From assembly GCA_932521035.1 (NCBI GenBank), contig CAKOAU010000006.1:62001-126000 (forward strand): DNA of 64,000 bases, written 5' to 3'. A program made the translations under genes and the position numbers. A model generated the notes under the pieces. It did not search any database and was not told the origin of the DNA. It saw nothing but the letters and a program-made list of their open reading frames with translations. The DNA comes from Oscheius dolichura (lineage: Eukaryota > Nematoda > Chromadorea > Rhabditida > Rhabditidae). Below, piece after piece: positions 1 to 9,108 of this stretch. Positions within the stretch are counted from its first letter, which is position 1. Each line of letters begins with the position of its first letter.

Positions 1-151
1 ATCTTGGATTATTCGTACTCTACTCGTCGAGCTCTACAAGAAGAGTGGTCGAACGTTCTCGAATCATTAGGCTTTTATTCCGTACTGGCCTGTTCAAATT
101 GCCCAAGAGATTTGTATTGGCTTACCCCCTATTTTTGGACTATAATAGTTT
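1..151 (+). repeat. Partial short monomer at left window edge
   Basis: The last 151 bases of a 191-bp short monomer. It is recognised by the short-specific tract CCCCCTATTTTTGGACTATA after GGCTTA at 121-124. It carries the C-type junction block (reads ATCTTGG before TTATTCG), an intact heat-shock element and the G form of the TTgCCC site, the usual haplotype of short monomers. It is cut by the window, not by biology. Confidence 0.95.
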
Positions 152-157
152 TTGGGC

Positions 158-164
158 TATAAAA
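158..164 (+). promoter_or_regulatory. TATA-box-like TATAAAA, one per monomer
   Basis: TATAAAA in the context GGGCTATAAAACGC matches the eukaryotic TATA consensus in plus orientation. It recurs at bases 7-13 of every monomer and I saw no substitution in it. Start sites usually lie about 25-35 bases downstream, which here falls in the variable junction block. A seven-base match can occur by chance, so function is inferred only from its conservation and its neighbours. Confidence 0.4.
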
Positions 165-178
165 CGCTATTCGGTCAG

Positions 179-199
179 ACAACCCTATTAGCTCTGTGG
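179..199 (+). other. Two-state variable junction block (R type here)
   Basis: Between TTCGGTCAG and TTATTCG the array has two discrete sequences. The R type reads ACAACCCTATTAGCTCTGTGG; the C type differs at seven of these 21 positions (179, 180, 190, 192, 196, 197, 199). A C subtype keeps G at 199. No recombinant state inside the block was noticed. Flanking sequence is otherwise almost invariant, so this is a cluster of linked differences. The C type with A at 199 occurs in almost all short monomers. The C type with G at 199 occurs in 11 long monomers, all before 24.7 kb. Confidence 0.85.
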
Positions 200-241
200 T
201 TATTCGTACTCTACTCGTCGAGCTCTACAAGAAGAGTGGTC

Positions 242-254
242 GAACGTTCTCGAA
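242..254. promoter_or_regulatory. Perfect three-unit heat-shock element
   Basis: GAACGTTCTCGAA fits the heat-shock-factor consensus nGAAnnTTCnnGAAn in all nine fixed bases. It lies at bases 91-103 of every monomer, long and short, and I count about 177 intact copies. In about 30 others the first base of the third unit is C, leaving two units. The match is seen directly; HSF binding is inferred from the known consensus. A random match of nine fixed bases is unlikely in a single 343-bp sequence, but all copies descend from one ancestor and are not independent evidence. Confidence 0.55.
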
Positions 255-306
255 TCATTAGGCTTTTATTCCGTACTGGCCTGTTCAAATTTCCCAAGAG
301 ATTTGT

Positions 307-311
307 ATTGG
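307..311 (-). promoter_or_regulatory. Inverted CCAAT core
   Basis: ATTGG on the plus strand gives AGCCAATAC on the minus strand, close to the NF-Y consensus RRCCAATSR but with A at the S position. It sits just before the point where long and short monomers diverge, so both kinds keep it. CCAAT cores are common by chance, so this matters only with the TATA box and heat-shock element. Confidence 0.25.
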
Positions 312-313
312 CT

Positions 314-327
314 TAAACCCTGGTTTA
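314..327. repeat. Inverted repeat TAAACC-CT-GGTTTA
   Basis: Perfect six-base arms around a two-base centre, at the very left end of the long-specific segment. With a two-base loop the innermost pair would open in RNA. It includes AAACCCT, which equals one plant-type telomere unit, but there is only one copy per monomer. Confidence 0.7.
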
Positions 328-335
328 TGATCTAG

Positions 336-352
336 GAGCCATAACGTGGCTC
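336..352. repeat. Inverted repeat GAGCCA-TAACG-TGGCTC
   Basis: Perfect six-base arms with a five-base loop, present in every undamaged long monomer. The only change noticed in it is in the loop (A to G at 48731). The right arm overlaps a Pol III A-box-like string. Confidence 0.75.
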
Positions 353-416
353 AAAGGCGTCCTCCTGTGACGGGAGCTAGTTTTTTAGACTCAGCTCGAT
401 GAGGCGGTTCGAATGA
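347..416 (+). promoter_or_regulatory. Pol III A-box and B-box-like strings
   Basis: TGGCTCAAAGG (347-357) matches the A-box consensus TRGYNNARNNG. GGTTCGAATGA (406-416) matches the B-box GGTTCGANNCC except for the last two bases. The gap of 48 bases is in the usual range. Against function, a T6 tract (381-386) lies between the boxes and would stop Pol III, and no tRNA cloverleaf can be drawn. It may be a relic of a tRNA-related element or chance. Confidence 0.2.
362..386 (+). terminator. GC hairpin followed by T6, terminator-like
   Basis: CTCCTG and CGGGAG pair around a TGA loop with one T-G wobble (366 with 372). Four bases later comes a run of six T. This resembles a bacterial-type intrinsic terminator, and the T6 alone matches a Pol III stop. 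In a eukaryotic satellite the first reading is probably coincidence. At 57905 a T to C change turns the wobble into C-G. At 9873 and 13876 the T run is broken by G. Confidence 0.25.
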
Positions 417-435
417 GTACAAATTCGAACCTCCT
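402..435. repeat. Longest inverted repeat of the monomer (13-base arms)
   Basis: AGGCGGTTCGAAT (402-414) pairs with ATTCGAACCTCCT (423-435) at 12 of 13 positions around an 8-base loop; the one mismatch is 405 with 432. Recurrent array variants fall here: 428 A to G (18 copies), 433 C to T (6 copies) and 432 T to A (8 copies, at the already mismatched position). The first two keep G-U pairing in plus-strand RNA. Confidence 0.8.
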
Positions 436-1180
436 ACCCTCTTTTCCAAAAACTGCCCCATATTACTGTACCTTTTTCTGGATTATAATAGTTTTTGGGC
501 TATAAAACGCTATTCGGTCAGACAACCCTATTAGCTCTGTGGTTATTCGTACTCTACTCGTCGAGCTCTACAAGAAGAGTGGTCGAACGTTCTCGAATCA
601 TTAGGCTTTTATTCCGTACTGGCCTGTTCAAATTTCCCAAGAGATTTGTATTGGCTTAAACCCTGGTTTATGATCTAGGAGCCATAACGTGGCTCAAAGG
701 CGTCCTCCTGTGACGGGAGCTAGTTTTTTAGACTCAGCTCGATGAGGCGGTTCGAATGAGTACAAATTCGAACCTCCTACCCTCTTTTCCAAAAACTGCC
801 CCATATTACTGTACCTTTTTCTGGATTATAATAGTTTTTGGGCTATAAAACGCTATTCGGTCAGACAACCCTATTAGCTCTGTGGTTATTCGTACTCTAC
901 TCGTCGAGCTCTACAAGAAGAGTGGTCGAACGTTCTCGAATCATTAGGCTTTTATTCCGTACTGGCCTGTTCAAATTTCCCAAGAGATTTGTATTGGCTT
1001 AAACCCTGGTTTATGATCTAGGAGCCATAACGTGGCTCAAAGGCGTCCTCCTGTGACGGGAGCTAGTTTTTTAGACTCAGCTCGATGAGGCGGTTCGAAT
1101 GAGTACAAATTCGAACCTCCTACCCTCTTTTCCAAAAACTGCCCCATATTACTGTACCTTTTTCTGGATTATAATAGTTT

Positions 1181-1523
1181 TTGGGCTATAAAACGCTATT
1201 CGGTCAGCGAACCCTATTCGATCTTGGGTTATTCGTACTCTACTCGTCGAGCTCTACAAGAAGAGTGGTCGAACGTTCTCCAATCATTAGGCGTTTATTC
1301 CGTACTGGCCTGTTCAAATTTCCCAAGAGATTTGTATTGGCTTAAACCCTGGTTTATGATCTAGGAGCCATAACGTGGCTCAAAGGCGTCCTCCTGTGAC
1401 GGGAGCTAGTTTTTTAGACTCAGCTCGATGAGGCGGTTCGAATGAGTACAAATTCGAACCTCCTACCCTCTTTTCCAAAAACTGCCCCATATTACTGTAC
1501 CTTTTTCTGGATTATAATAGTTT
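1181..1523 (+). repeat. Long monomer of the C-type/CCAAT class (reference copy)
   Basis: Carries the C-type junction block with G at the last site, plus G to C at 1281, which changes the third heat-shock unit GAA to CAA and creates CCAAT at 1280-1284. It also has a private T to G at 1293. The same class starts at 3430, 5336, 5679, 7394, 11397, 17992, 18335, 21118, 21461 and 24369, and is absent after 24.7 kb. Later C-type long monomers with the same CCAAT change have A at the last junction site (46785, 52390, 56280, 58720, 59406, 63122, 63808). Confidence 0.9.
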
Positions 1524-1866
1524 TTGGGCTATAAAACGCTATTCGGTCAGACAACCCTATTAGCTCTGTGGTTATTCGTACTCTACTCGTCGAGCTCTAC
1601 AAGAAGAGTGGTCGAACGTTCTCGAATCATTAGGCTTTTATTCCGTACTGGCCTGTTCAAATTTCCCAAGAGATTTGTATTGGCTTAAACCCTGGTTTAT
1701 GATCTAGGAGCCATAACGTGGCTCAAAGGCGTCCTCCTGTGACGGGAGCTAGTTTTTTAGACTCAGCTCGATGAGGCGGTTCGAATGAGTACAAATTCGA
1801 ACCTCCTACCCTCTTTTCCAAAAACTGCCCCATATTACTGTACCTTTTTCTGGATTATAATAGTTT

Positions 1867-4115
1867 TTGGGCTATAAAACGCTATTCGGTCAGCGAACTC
1901 TATTCGATCTTGGATTATTCGTACTCTACTCGTCGAGCTCTACAAGAAGAGTGGTCGAACGTTCTCGAATCATTAGGCTTTTATTCCGTACTGGCCTGTT
2001 CAAATTGCCCAAGAGATTTGTATTGGCTTACCCCCTATTTTTGGACTATAATAGTTTTTGGGCTATAAAACGCTATTCGGTCAGACAACCCTATTAGCTC
2101 TGTGGTTATTCGTACTCTACTCGTCGAGCTCTACAAGAAGAGTGGTCGAACGTTCTCGAATCATTAGGCTTTTATTCCGTACTGGCCTGTTCAAATTTCC
2201 CAAGAGATTTGTATTGGCTTAAACCCTGGTTTATGATCTAGGAGCCATAACGTGGCTCAAAGGCGTCCTCCTGTGACGGGAGCTAGTTTTTTAGACTCAG
2301 CTCGATGAGGCGGTTCGAATGAGTACAAATTCGAACCTCCTACCCTCTTTTCCAAAAACTGCCCCATATTACTGTACCTTTTTCTGGATTATAATAGTTT
2401 TTGGGCTATAAAACGCTATTCGGTCAGACAACCCTATTAGCTCTGTGGTTATTCGTACTCTACTCGTCGAGCTCTACAAGAAGAGTGGTCGAACGTTCTC
2501 GAATCATTAGGCTTTTATTCCGTACTGGCCTGTTCAAATTTCCCAAGAGATTTGTATTGGCTTAAACCCTGGTTTATGATCTAGGAGCCATAACGTGGCT
2601 CAAAGGCGTCCTCCTGTGACGGGAGCTAGTTTTTTAGACTCAGCTCGATGAGGCGGTTCGAATGAGTACAAATTCGAACCTCCTACCCTCTTTTCCAAAA
2701 ACTGCCCCATATTACTGTACCTTTTTCTGGATTATAATAGTTTTTGGGCTATAAAACGCTATTCGGTCAGACAACCCTATTAGCTCTGTGGTTATTCGTA
2801 CTCTACTCGTCGAGCTCTACAAGAAGAGTGGTCGAACGTTCTCGAATCATTAGGCTTTTATTCCGTACTGGCCTGTTCAAATTTCCCAAGAGATTTGTAT
2901 TGGCTTAAACCCTGGTTTATGATCTAGGAGCCATAACGTGGCTCAAAGGCGTCCTCCTGTGACGGGAGCTAGTTTTTTAGACTCAGCTCGATGAGGCGGT
3001 TCGAATGAGTACAAATTCGGACCTCCTACCCTCTTTTCCAAAAACTGCCCCATATTACTGTACCTTTTTCTGGATTATAATAGTTTTTGGGCTATAAAAC
3101 GCTATTCGGTCAGACAACCCTATTAGCTCTGTGGTTATTCGTACTCTACTCGTCGAGCTCTACAAGAAGAGTGGTCGAACGTTCTCGAATCATTAGGCTT
3201 TTATTCCGTACTGGCCTGTTCAAATTTCCCAAGAGATTTGTATTGGCTTAAACCCTGGTTTATGATCTAGGAGCCATAACGTGGCTCAAAGGCGTCCTCC
3301 TGTGACGGGAGCTAGTTTTTTAGACTCAGCTCGATGAGGCGGTTCGAATGAGTACAAATTCGAACCTCCTACCCTCTTTTCCAAAAACTGCCCCATATTA
3401 CTGTACCTTTTTCTGGATTATAATAGTTTTTGGGCTATAAAACGCTATTCGGTCAGCGAACCCTATTCGATCTTGGGTTATTCGTACTCTACTCGTCGAG
3501 CTCTACAAGAAGAGTGGTCGAACGTTCTCCAATCATTAGGCTTTTATTCCGTACTGGCCTGTTCAAATTTCCCAAGAGATTTGTATTGGCTTAAACCCTG
3601 GTTTATGATCTAGGAGCCATAACGTGGCTCAAAGGCGTCCTCCTGTGACGGGAGCTAGTTTTTTAGACTCAGCTCGATGAGGCGGTTCGAATGAGTACAA
3701 ATTCGAACCTCCTACCCTCTTTTCCAAAAACTGCCCCATATTACTGTACCTTTTTCTGGATTATAATAGTTTTTGGGCTATAAAACGCTATTCGGTCAGA
3801 CAACCCTATTAGCTCTGTGGTTATTCGTACTCTACTCGTCGAGCTCTACAAGAAGAGTGGTCGAACGTTCTCGAATCATTAGGCTTTTATTCCGTACTGG
3901 CCTGTTCAAATTTCCCAAGAGATTTGTATTGGCTTAAACCCTGGTTTATGATCTAGGAGCCATAACGTGGCTCAAAGGCGTCCTCCTGTGACGGGAGCTA
4001 GTTTTTTAGACTCAGCTCGATGAGGCGGTTCGAATGAGTACAAATTCGAACCTCCTACCCTCTTTTCCAAAAACTGCCCCATATTACTGTACCTTTTTCT
4101 GGATTATAATAGTTT
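1867..4115 (+). repeat. 2249-bp unit: one short and six long monomers
   Basis: A short monomer at 1867 (private C to T at 1899), then long monomers at 2058, 2401, 2744, 3087, 3430 and 3773. The monomer at 2744 carries G at the 428-equivalent site and 3430 is the CCAAT class. The composition (1 short + 6 long) recurs at 10863-13111 and 36569-38817, with different monomer classes. No gene. Confidence 0.9.
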
Positions 4116-4306
4116 TTGGGCTATAAAACGCTATTCGGTCAGCGAACCCTATTCGATCTTGGATTATTCGTACTCTACTCGTCGAGCTCTACAAGAAGAG
4201 TGGTCGAACGTTCTCGAATCATTAGGCTTTTATTCCGTACTGGCCTGTTCAAATTGCCCAAGAGATTTGTATTGGCTTACCCCCTATTTTTGGACTATAA
4301 TAGTTT
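4116..4306 (+). repeat. Reference short monomer (191 bp)
   Basis: Shares the first 164 bases with the long monomer, then has a 27-base tail (CCCCCTATTTTTGGACTATA and on) in place of 179 bases. It therefore lacks the whole hairpin-rich segment. Short monomers start at 1867, 4116, 9109, 9986, 10863, 13112, 13989, 14866, 15743, 19021, 19555, 22147, 22681, 23558, 25055, 25932, 26466, 27686, 28220, 29440, 29974, 31537, 32071, 35349, 36569, 38818, 39352, 44688, 45222, 47128, 47319, 48882, 49073, 49264, 51856, 53076, 53610, 54144, 54678, 55212, 55746, 56966 and 57500. All but 23558, 47319, 49073 and 49264 carry the C-type junction block with G at the 292-equivalent site, and the next monomer is always R type. 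This suggests one founding event later spread by exchange. Confidence 0.95.
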
Positions 4307-7300
4307 TTGGGCTATAAAACGCTATTCGGTCAGACAACCCTATTAGCTCTGTGGTTATTCGTACTCTACTCGTCGAGCTCTACAAGAAGAGTGGTCGAAC
4401 GTTCTCGAATCATTAGGCTTTTATTCCGTACTGGCCTGTTCAAATTTCCCAAGAGATTTGTATTGGCTTAAACCCTGGTTTATGATCTAGGAGCCATAAC
4501 GTGGCTCAAAGGCGTCCTCCTGTGACGGGAGCTAGTTTTTTAGACTCAGCTCGATGAGGCGGTTCGAATGAGTACAAATTCGAACCTCCTACCCTCTTTT
4601 CCAAAAACTGCCCCATATTACTGTACCTTTTTCTGGATTATAATAGTTTTTGGGCTATAAAACGCTATTCGGTCAGACAACCCTATTAGCTCTGTGGTTA
4701 TTCGTACTCTACTCGTCGAGCTCTACAAGAAGAGTGGTCGAACGTTCTCGAATCATTAGGCTTTTATTCCGTACTGGCCTGTTCAAATTTCCCAAGAGAT
4801 TTGTATTGGCTTAAACCCTGGTTTATGATCTAGGAGCCATAACGTGGCTCAAAGGCGTCCTCCTGTGACGGGAGCTAGTTTTTTAGACTCAGCTCGATGA
4901 GGCGGTTCGAATGAGTACAAATTCGGACCTCCTACCCTCTTTTCCAAAAACTGCCCCATATTACTGTACCTTTTTCTGGATTATAATAGTTTTTGGGCTA
5001 TAAAACGCTATTCGGTCAGCGAACCCTATTCGATCTTGGATTATTCGTACTCTACTCGTCGAGCTCTACAAGAAGAGTGGTCGAACGTTCTCGAATCATT
5101 AGGCTTTTATTCCGTACTGGCCTGTTCAAATTGCCCAAGAGATTTGTATTGGCTTAAACCCTGGTTTATGATCTAGGAGCCATAACGTGGCTCAAAGGCG
5201 TCCTCCTGTGACGGGAGCTAGTTTTTTAGACTCAGCTCGATGAGGCGGTTCGAATGAGTACAAATTCGAACCTCCTACCCTCTTTTCCAAAAACTGCCCC
5301 ATATTACTGTACCTTTTTCTGGATTATAATAGTTTTTGGGCTATAAAACGCTATTCGGTCAGCGAACCCTATTCGATCTTGGGTTATTCGTACTCTACTC
5401 GTCGAGCTCTACAAGAAGAGTGGTCGAACGTTCTCCAATCATTAGGCTTTTATTCCGTACTGGCCTGTTCAAATTTCCCAAGAGATTTGTATTGGCTTAA
5501 ACCCTGGTTTATGATCTAGGAGCCATAACGTGGCTCAAAGGCGTCCTCCTGTGACGGGAGCTAGTTTTTTAGACTCAGCTCGATGAGGCGGTTCGAATGA
5601 GTACAAATTCGAACCTCCTACCCTCTTTTCCAAAAACTGCCCCATATTACTGTACCTTTTTCTGGATTATAATAGTTTTTGGGCTATAAAACGCTATTCG
5701 GTCAGCGAACCCTATTCGATCTTGGGTTATTCGTACTCTACTCGTCGAGCTCTACAAGAAGAGTGGTCGAACGTTCTCCAATCATTAGGCTTTTATTCCG
5801 TACTGGCCTGTTCAAATTTCCCAAGAGATTTGTATTGGCTTAAACCCTGGTTTATGATCTAGGAGCCATAACGTGGCTCAAAGGCGTCCTCCTGTGACGG
5901 GAGCTAGTTTTTTAGACTCAGCTCGATGAGGCGGTTCGAATGAGTACAAATTCGAACCTCCTACCCTCTTTTCCAAAAACTGCCCCATATTACTGTACCT
6001 TTTTCTGGATTATAATAGTTTTTGGGCTATAAAACGCTATTCGGTCAGACAACCCTATTAGCTCTGTGGTTATTCGTACTCTACTCGTCGAGCTCTACAA
6101 GAAGAGTGGTCGAACGTTCTCGAATCATTAGGCTTTTATTCCGTACTGGCCTGTTCAAATTTCCCAAGAGATTTGTATTGGCTTAAACCCTGGTTTATGA
6201 TCTAGGAGCCATAACGTGGCTCAAAGGCGTCCTCCTGTGACGGGAGCTAGTTTTTTAGACTCAGCTCGATGAGGCGGTTCGAATGAGTACAAATTCGAAC
6301 CTCCTACCCTCTTTTCCAAAAACTGCCCCATATTACTGTACCTTTTTCTGGATTATAATAGTTTTTGGGCTATAAAACGCTATTCGGTCAGACAACCCTG
6401 TTAGCTCTGTGGTTATTCGTACTCTACTCGTCGAGCTCTACAAGAAGAGTGGTCGAACGTTCTCGAATCATTAGGCTTTTATTCCGTACTGGCCTGTTCA
6501 AATTTCCCAAGAGATTTGTATTGGCTTAAACCCTGGTTTATGATCTAGGAGCCATAACGTGGCTCAAAGGCGTCCTCCTGTGACGGGAGCTAGTTTTTTA
6601 GACTCAGCTCGATGAGGCGGTTCGAATGAGTACAAATTCGGACCTCCTACCCTCTTTTCCAAAAACTGCCCCATATTACTGTACCTTTTTCTGGATTATA
6701 ATAGTTTTTGGGCTATAAAACGCTATTCGGTCAGACAACCCTATTAGCTCTGTGGTTATTCGTACTCTACTCGTCGAGCTCTACAAGAAGAGTGGTCGAA
6801 CGTTCTCGAATCATTAGGCTTTTATTCCGTACTGGCCTGTTCAAATTTCCCAAGAGATTTGTATTGGCTTAAACCCTGGTTTATGATCTAGGAGCCATAA
6901 CGTGGCTCAAAGGCGTCCTCCTGTGACGGGAGCTAGTTTTTTAGACTCAGCTCGATGAGGCGGTTCGAATGAGTACAAATTCGGACCTCCTACCCTCTTT
7001 TCCAAAAACTGCCCCATATTACTGTACCTTTTTCTGGATTATAATAGTTTTTGGGCTATAAAACGCTATTCGGTCAGCGAACCCTATTCGATCTTGGATT
7101 ATTCGTACTCTACTCGTCGAGCTCTACAAGAAGAGTGGTCGAACGTTCTCGAATCATTAGGCTTTTATTCCGTACTGGCCTGTTCAAATTGCCCAAGAGA
7201 TTTGTATTGGCTTAAACCCTGGTTTATGATCTAGGAGCCATAACGTGGCTCAAAGGCGTCCTCCTGTGACGGGAGCTAGTTTTTTAGACTCAGCTCGATG

Positions 7301-9108
7301 AGGCGGTTCGAATGAGTACAAATTCGAACCTCCTACCCTCTTTTCCAAAAACTGCCCCATATTACTGTACCTTTTTCTGGATTATAATAGTTTTTGGGCT
7401 ATAAAACGCTATTCGGTCAGCGAACCCTATTCGATCTTGGGTTATTCGTACTCTACTCGTCGAGCTCTACAAGAAGAGTGGTCGAACGTTCTCCAATCAT
7501 TAGGCTTTTATTCCGTACTGGCCTGTTCAAATTTCCCAAGAGATTTGTATTGGCTTAAACCCTGGTTTATGATCTAGGAGCCATAACGTGGCTCAAAGGC
7601 GTCCTCCTGTGACGGGAGCTAGTTTTTTAGACTCAGCTCGATGAGGCGGTTCGAATGAGTACAAATTCGAACCTCCTACCCTCTTTTCCAAAAACTGCCC
7701 CATATTACTGTACCTTTTTCTGGATTATAATAGTTTTTGGGCTATAAAACGCTATTCGGTCAGACAACCCTATTAGCTCTGTGGTTATTCGTACTCTACT
7801 CGTCGAGCTCTACAAGAAGAGTGGTCGAACGTTCTCGAATCATTAGGCTTTTATTCCGTACTGGCCTGTTCAAATTTCCCAAGAGATTTGTATTGGCTTA
7901 AACCCTGGTTTATGATCTAGGAGCCATAACGTGGCTCAAAGGCGTCCTCCTGTGACGGGAGCTAGTTTTTTAGACTCAGCTCGATGAGGCGGTTCGAATG
8001 AGTACAAATTCGAACCTCCTACCCTCTTTTCCAAAAACTGCCCCATATTACTGTACCTTTTTCTGGATTATAATAGTTTTTGGGCTATAAAACGCTATTC
8101 GGTCAGACAACCCTATTAGCTCTGTGGTTATTCGTACTCTACTCGTCGAGCTCTACAAGAAGAGTGGTCGAACGTTCTCGAATCATTAGGCTTTTATTCC
8201 GTACTGGCCTGTTCAAATTTCCCAAGAGATTCGTATTGGCTTAAACCCTGGTTTATGATCTAGGAGCCATAACGTGGCTCAAAGGCGTCCTCCTGTGACG
8301 GGAGCTAGTTTTTTAGACTCAGCTCGATGAGGCGGTTCGAATGAGTACAAATTCGGACCTCCTACCCTCTTTTCCAAAAACTGCCCCATATTACTGTACC
8401 TTTTTCTGGATTATAATAGTTTTTGGGCTATAAAACGCTATTCGGTCAGACAACCCTATTAGCTCTGTGGTTATTCGTACTCTACTCGTCGAGCTCTACA
8501 AGAAGAGTGGTCGAACGTTCTCGAATCATTAGGCTTTTATTCCGTACTGGCCTGTTCAAATTTCCCAAGAGATTTGTATTGGCTTAAACCCTGGTTTATG
8601 ATCTAGGAGCCATAACGTGGCTCAAAGGCGTCCTCCTGTGACGGGAGCTAGTTTTTTAGACTCAGCTCGATGAGGCGGTTCGAATGAGTACAAATTCGAA
8701 CCTCCTACCCTCTTTTCCAAAAACTGCCCCATATTACTGTACCTTTTTCTGGATTATAATAGTTTTTGGGCTATAAAACGCTATTCGGTCAGACAACCCT
8801 ATTAGCTCTGTGGTTATTCGTACTCTACTCGTCGAGCTCTACAAGAAGAGTGGTCGAACGTTCTCGAATCATTAGGCTTTTATTCCGTACTGGCCTGTTC
8901 AAATTTCCCAAGAGATTTGTATTGGCTTAAACCCTGGTTTATGATCTAGGAGCCATAACGTGGCTCAAAGGCGTCCTCCTGTGACGGGAGCTAGTTTTTT
9001 AGACTCAGCTCGATGAGGCGGTTCGAATGAGTACAAATTCGGACCTCCTACCCTCTTTTCCAAAAACTGCCCCATATTACTGTACCTTTTTCTGGATTAT
9101 AATAGTTT
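4116..9108 (+). repeat. One short and fourteen long monomers
   Basis: Short at 4116, then long monomers every 343 bp from 4307 to 8766. They mix R-class copies with four carrying the 428 G variant next to C-type copies (4650/4993, 6708/7051), CCAAT-class copies at 5336, 5679 and 7394, and private changes at 6400 (A to G) and 8232 (T to C). The part from about 7.1 kb belongs to the 4003-bp duplication. No gene. Confidence 0.9.

Larger units (their letters stand above)
316..467 (+). other. Long-monomer-specific 152-bp hairpin-rich segment
   Basis: This segment is what the 343-bp monomer has and the 191-bp monomer lacks. From 314 to 435 it is nearly filled by inverted repeats: TAAACC/GGTTTA (314-327), GAGCCA/TGGCTC (336-352), CTCCTG/CGGGAG with a TGA loop (362-376), CTCA/TGAG (390-403), and a 13-base arm pair with one mismatch (402-435). 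The last two overlap by two bases. A T6 tract lies at 381-386. No flanking target-site duplication is evident, so insertion into a short ancestor and deletion from a long one both remain possible. Confidence 0.8.
152..494 (+). repeat. Reference long monomer (343 bp, most common class)
   Basis: First complete monomer and a copy of the commonest class, so its coordinates anchor the descriptions here. Order: TATAAAA at 158-164; variable junction block at 179-199 (R type here); heat-shock element at 242-254; inverted CCAAT at 307-311; then a long-specific segment at 316-467 holding five inverted repeats; then an AT-rich tail. Diagnostic variable sites are 169 (A/G), 252 (G/C), 292 (T/G), 400 (T/C), 428 (A/G), 432 (T/A) and 433 (C/T). 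343 bp lies in the range often seen for satellites covering two nucleosomes. Stops occur in all frames, and 343 is not a multiple of three, so it is not a coding repeat. Confidence 0.95.
152..1866 (+). repeat. Run of five long monomers
   Basis: Long monomers at 152, 495, 838, 1181 and 1524. Four are the common R class and one (1181) is the C-type/CCAAT class. No gene. Confidence 0.95.

Noticed and set aside
314-327. Plant-type telomere repeat (AAACCCT)
   Set aside because: Only one unit per monomer and it is part of a small inverted repeat; no tandem telomere units.
394-414. Hammerhead ribozyme core (CGATGAGG near TTCGAA)
   Set aside because: The required CTGATGA is not present, there is no CGAAAC partner, and the stems do not fit on either strand.
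336-435. Functional tRNA gene
   Set aside because: A-box and B-box-like strings exist, but no acceptor stem, anticodon arm or cloverleaf can be drawn and a T6 tract interrupts the segment.
480-490. Bacterial -10 box TATAAT in GGATTATAATAG
   Set aside because: No good -35 hexamer at the right distance, and the context is a eukaryotic-type satellite.
152-494. CENP-B box
   Set aside because: No match to the core TTCGnnnnAnnCGGG on either strand, despite several TTCG strings.
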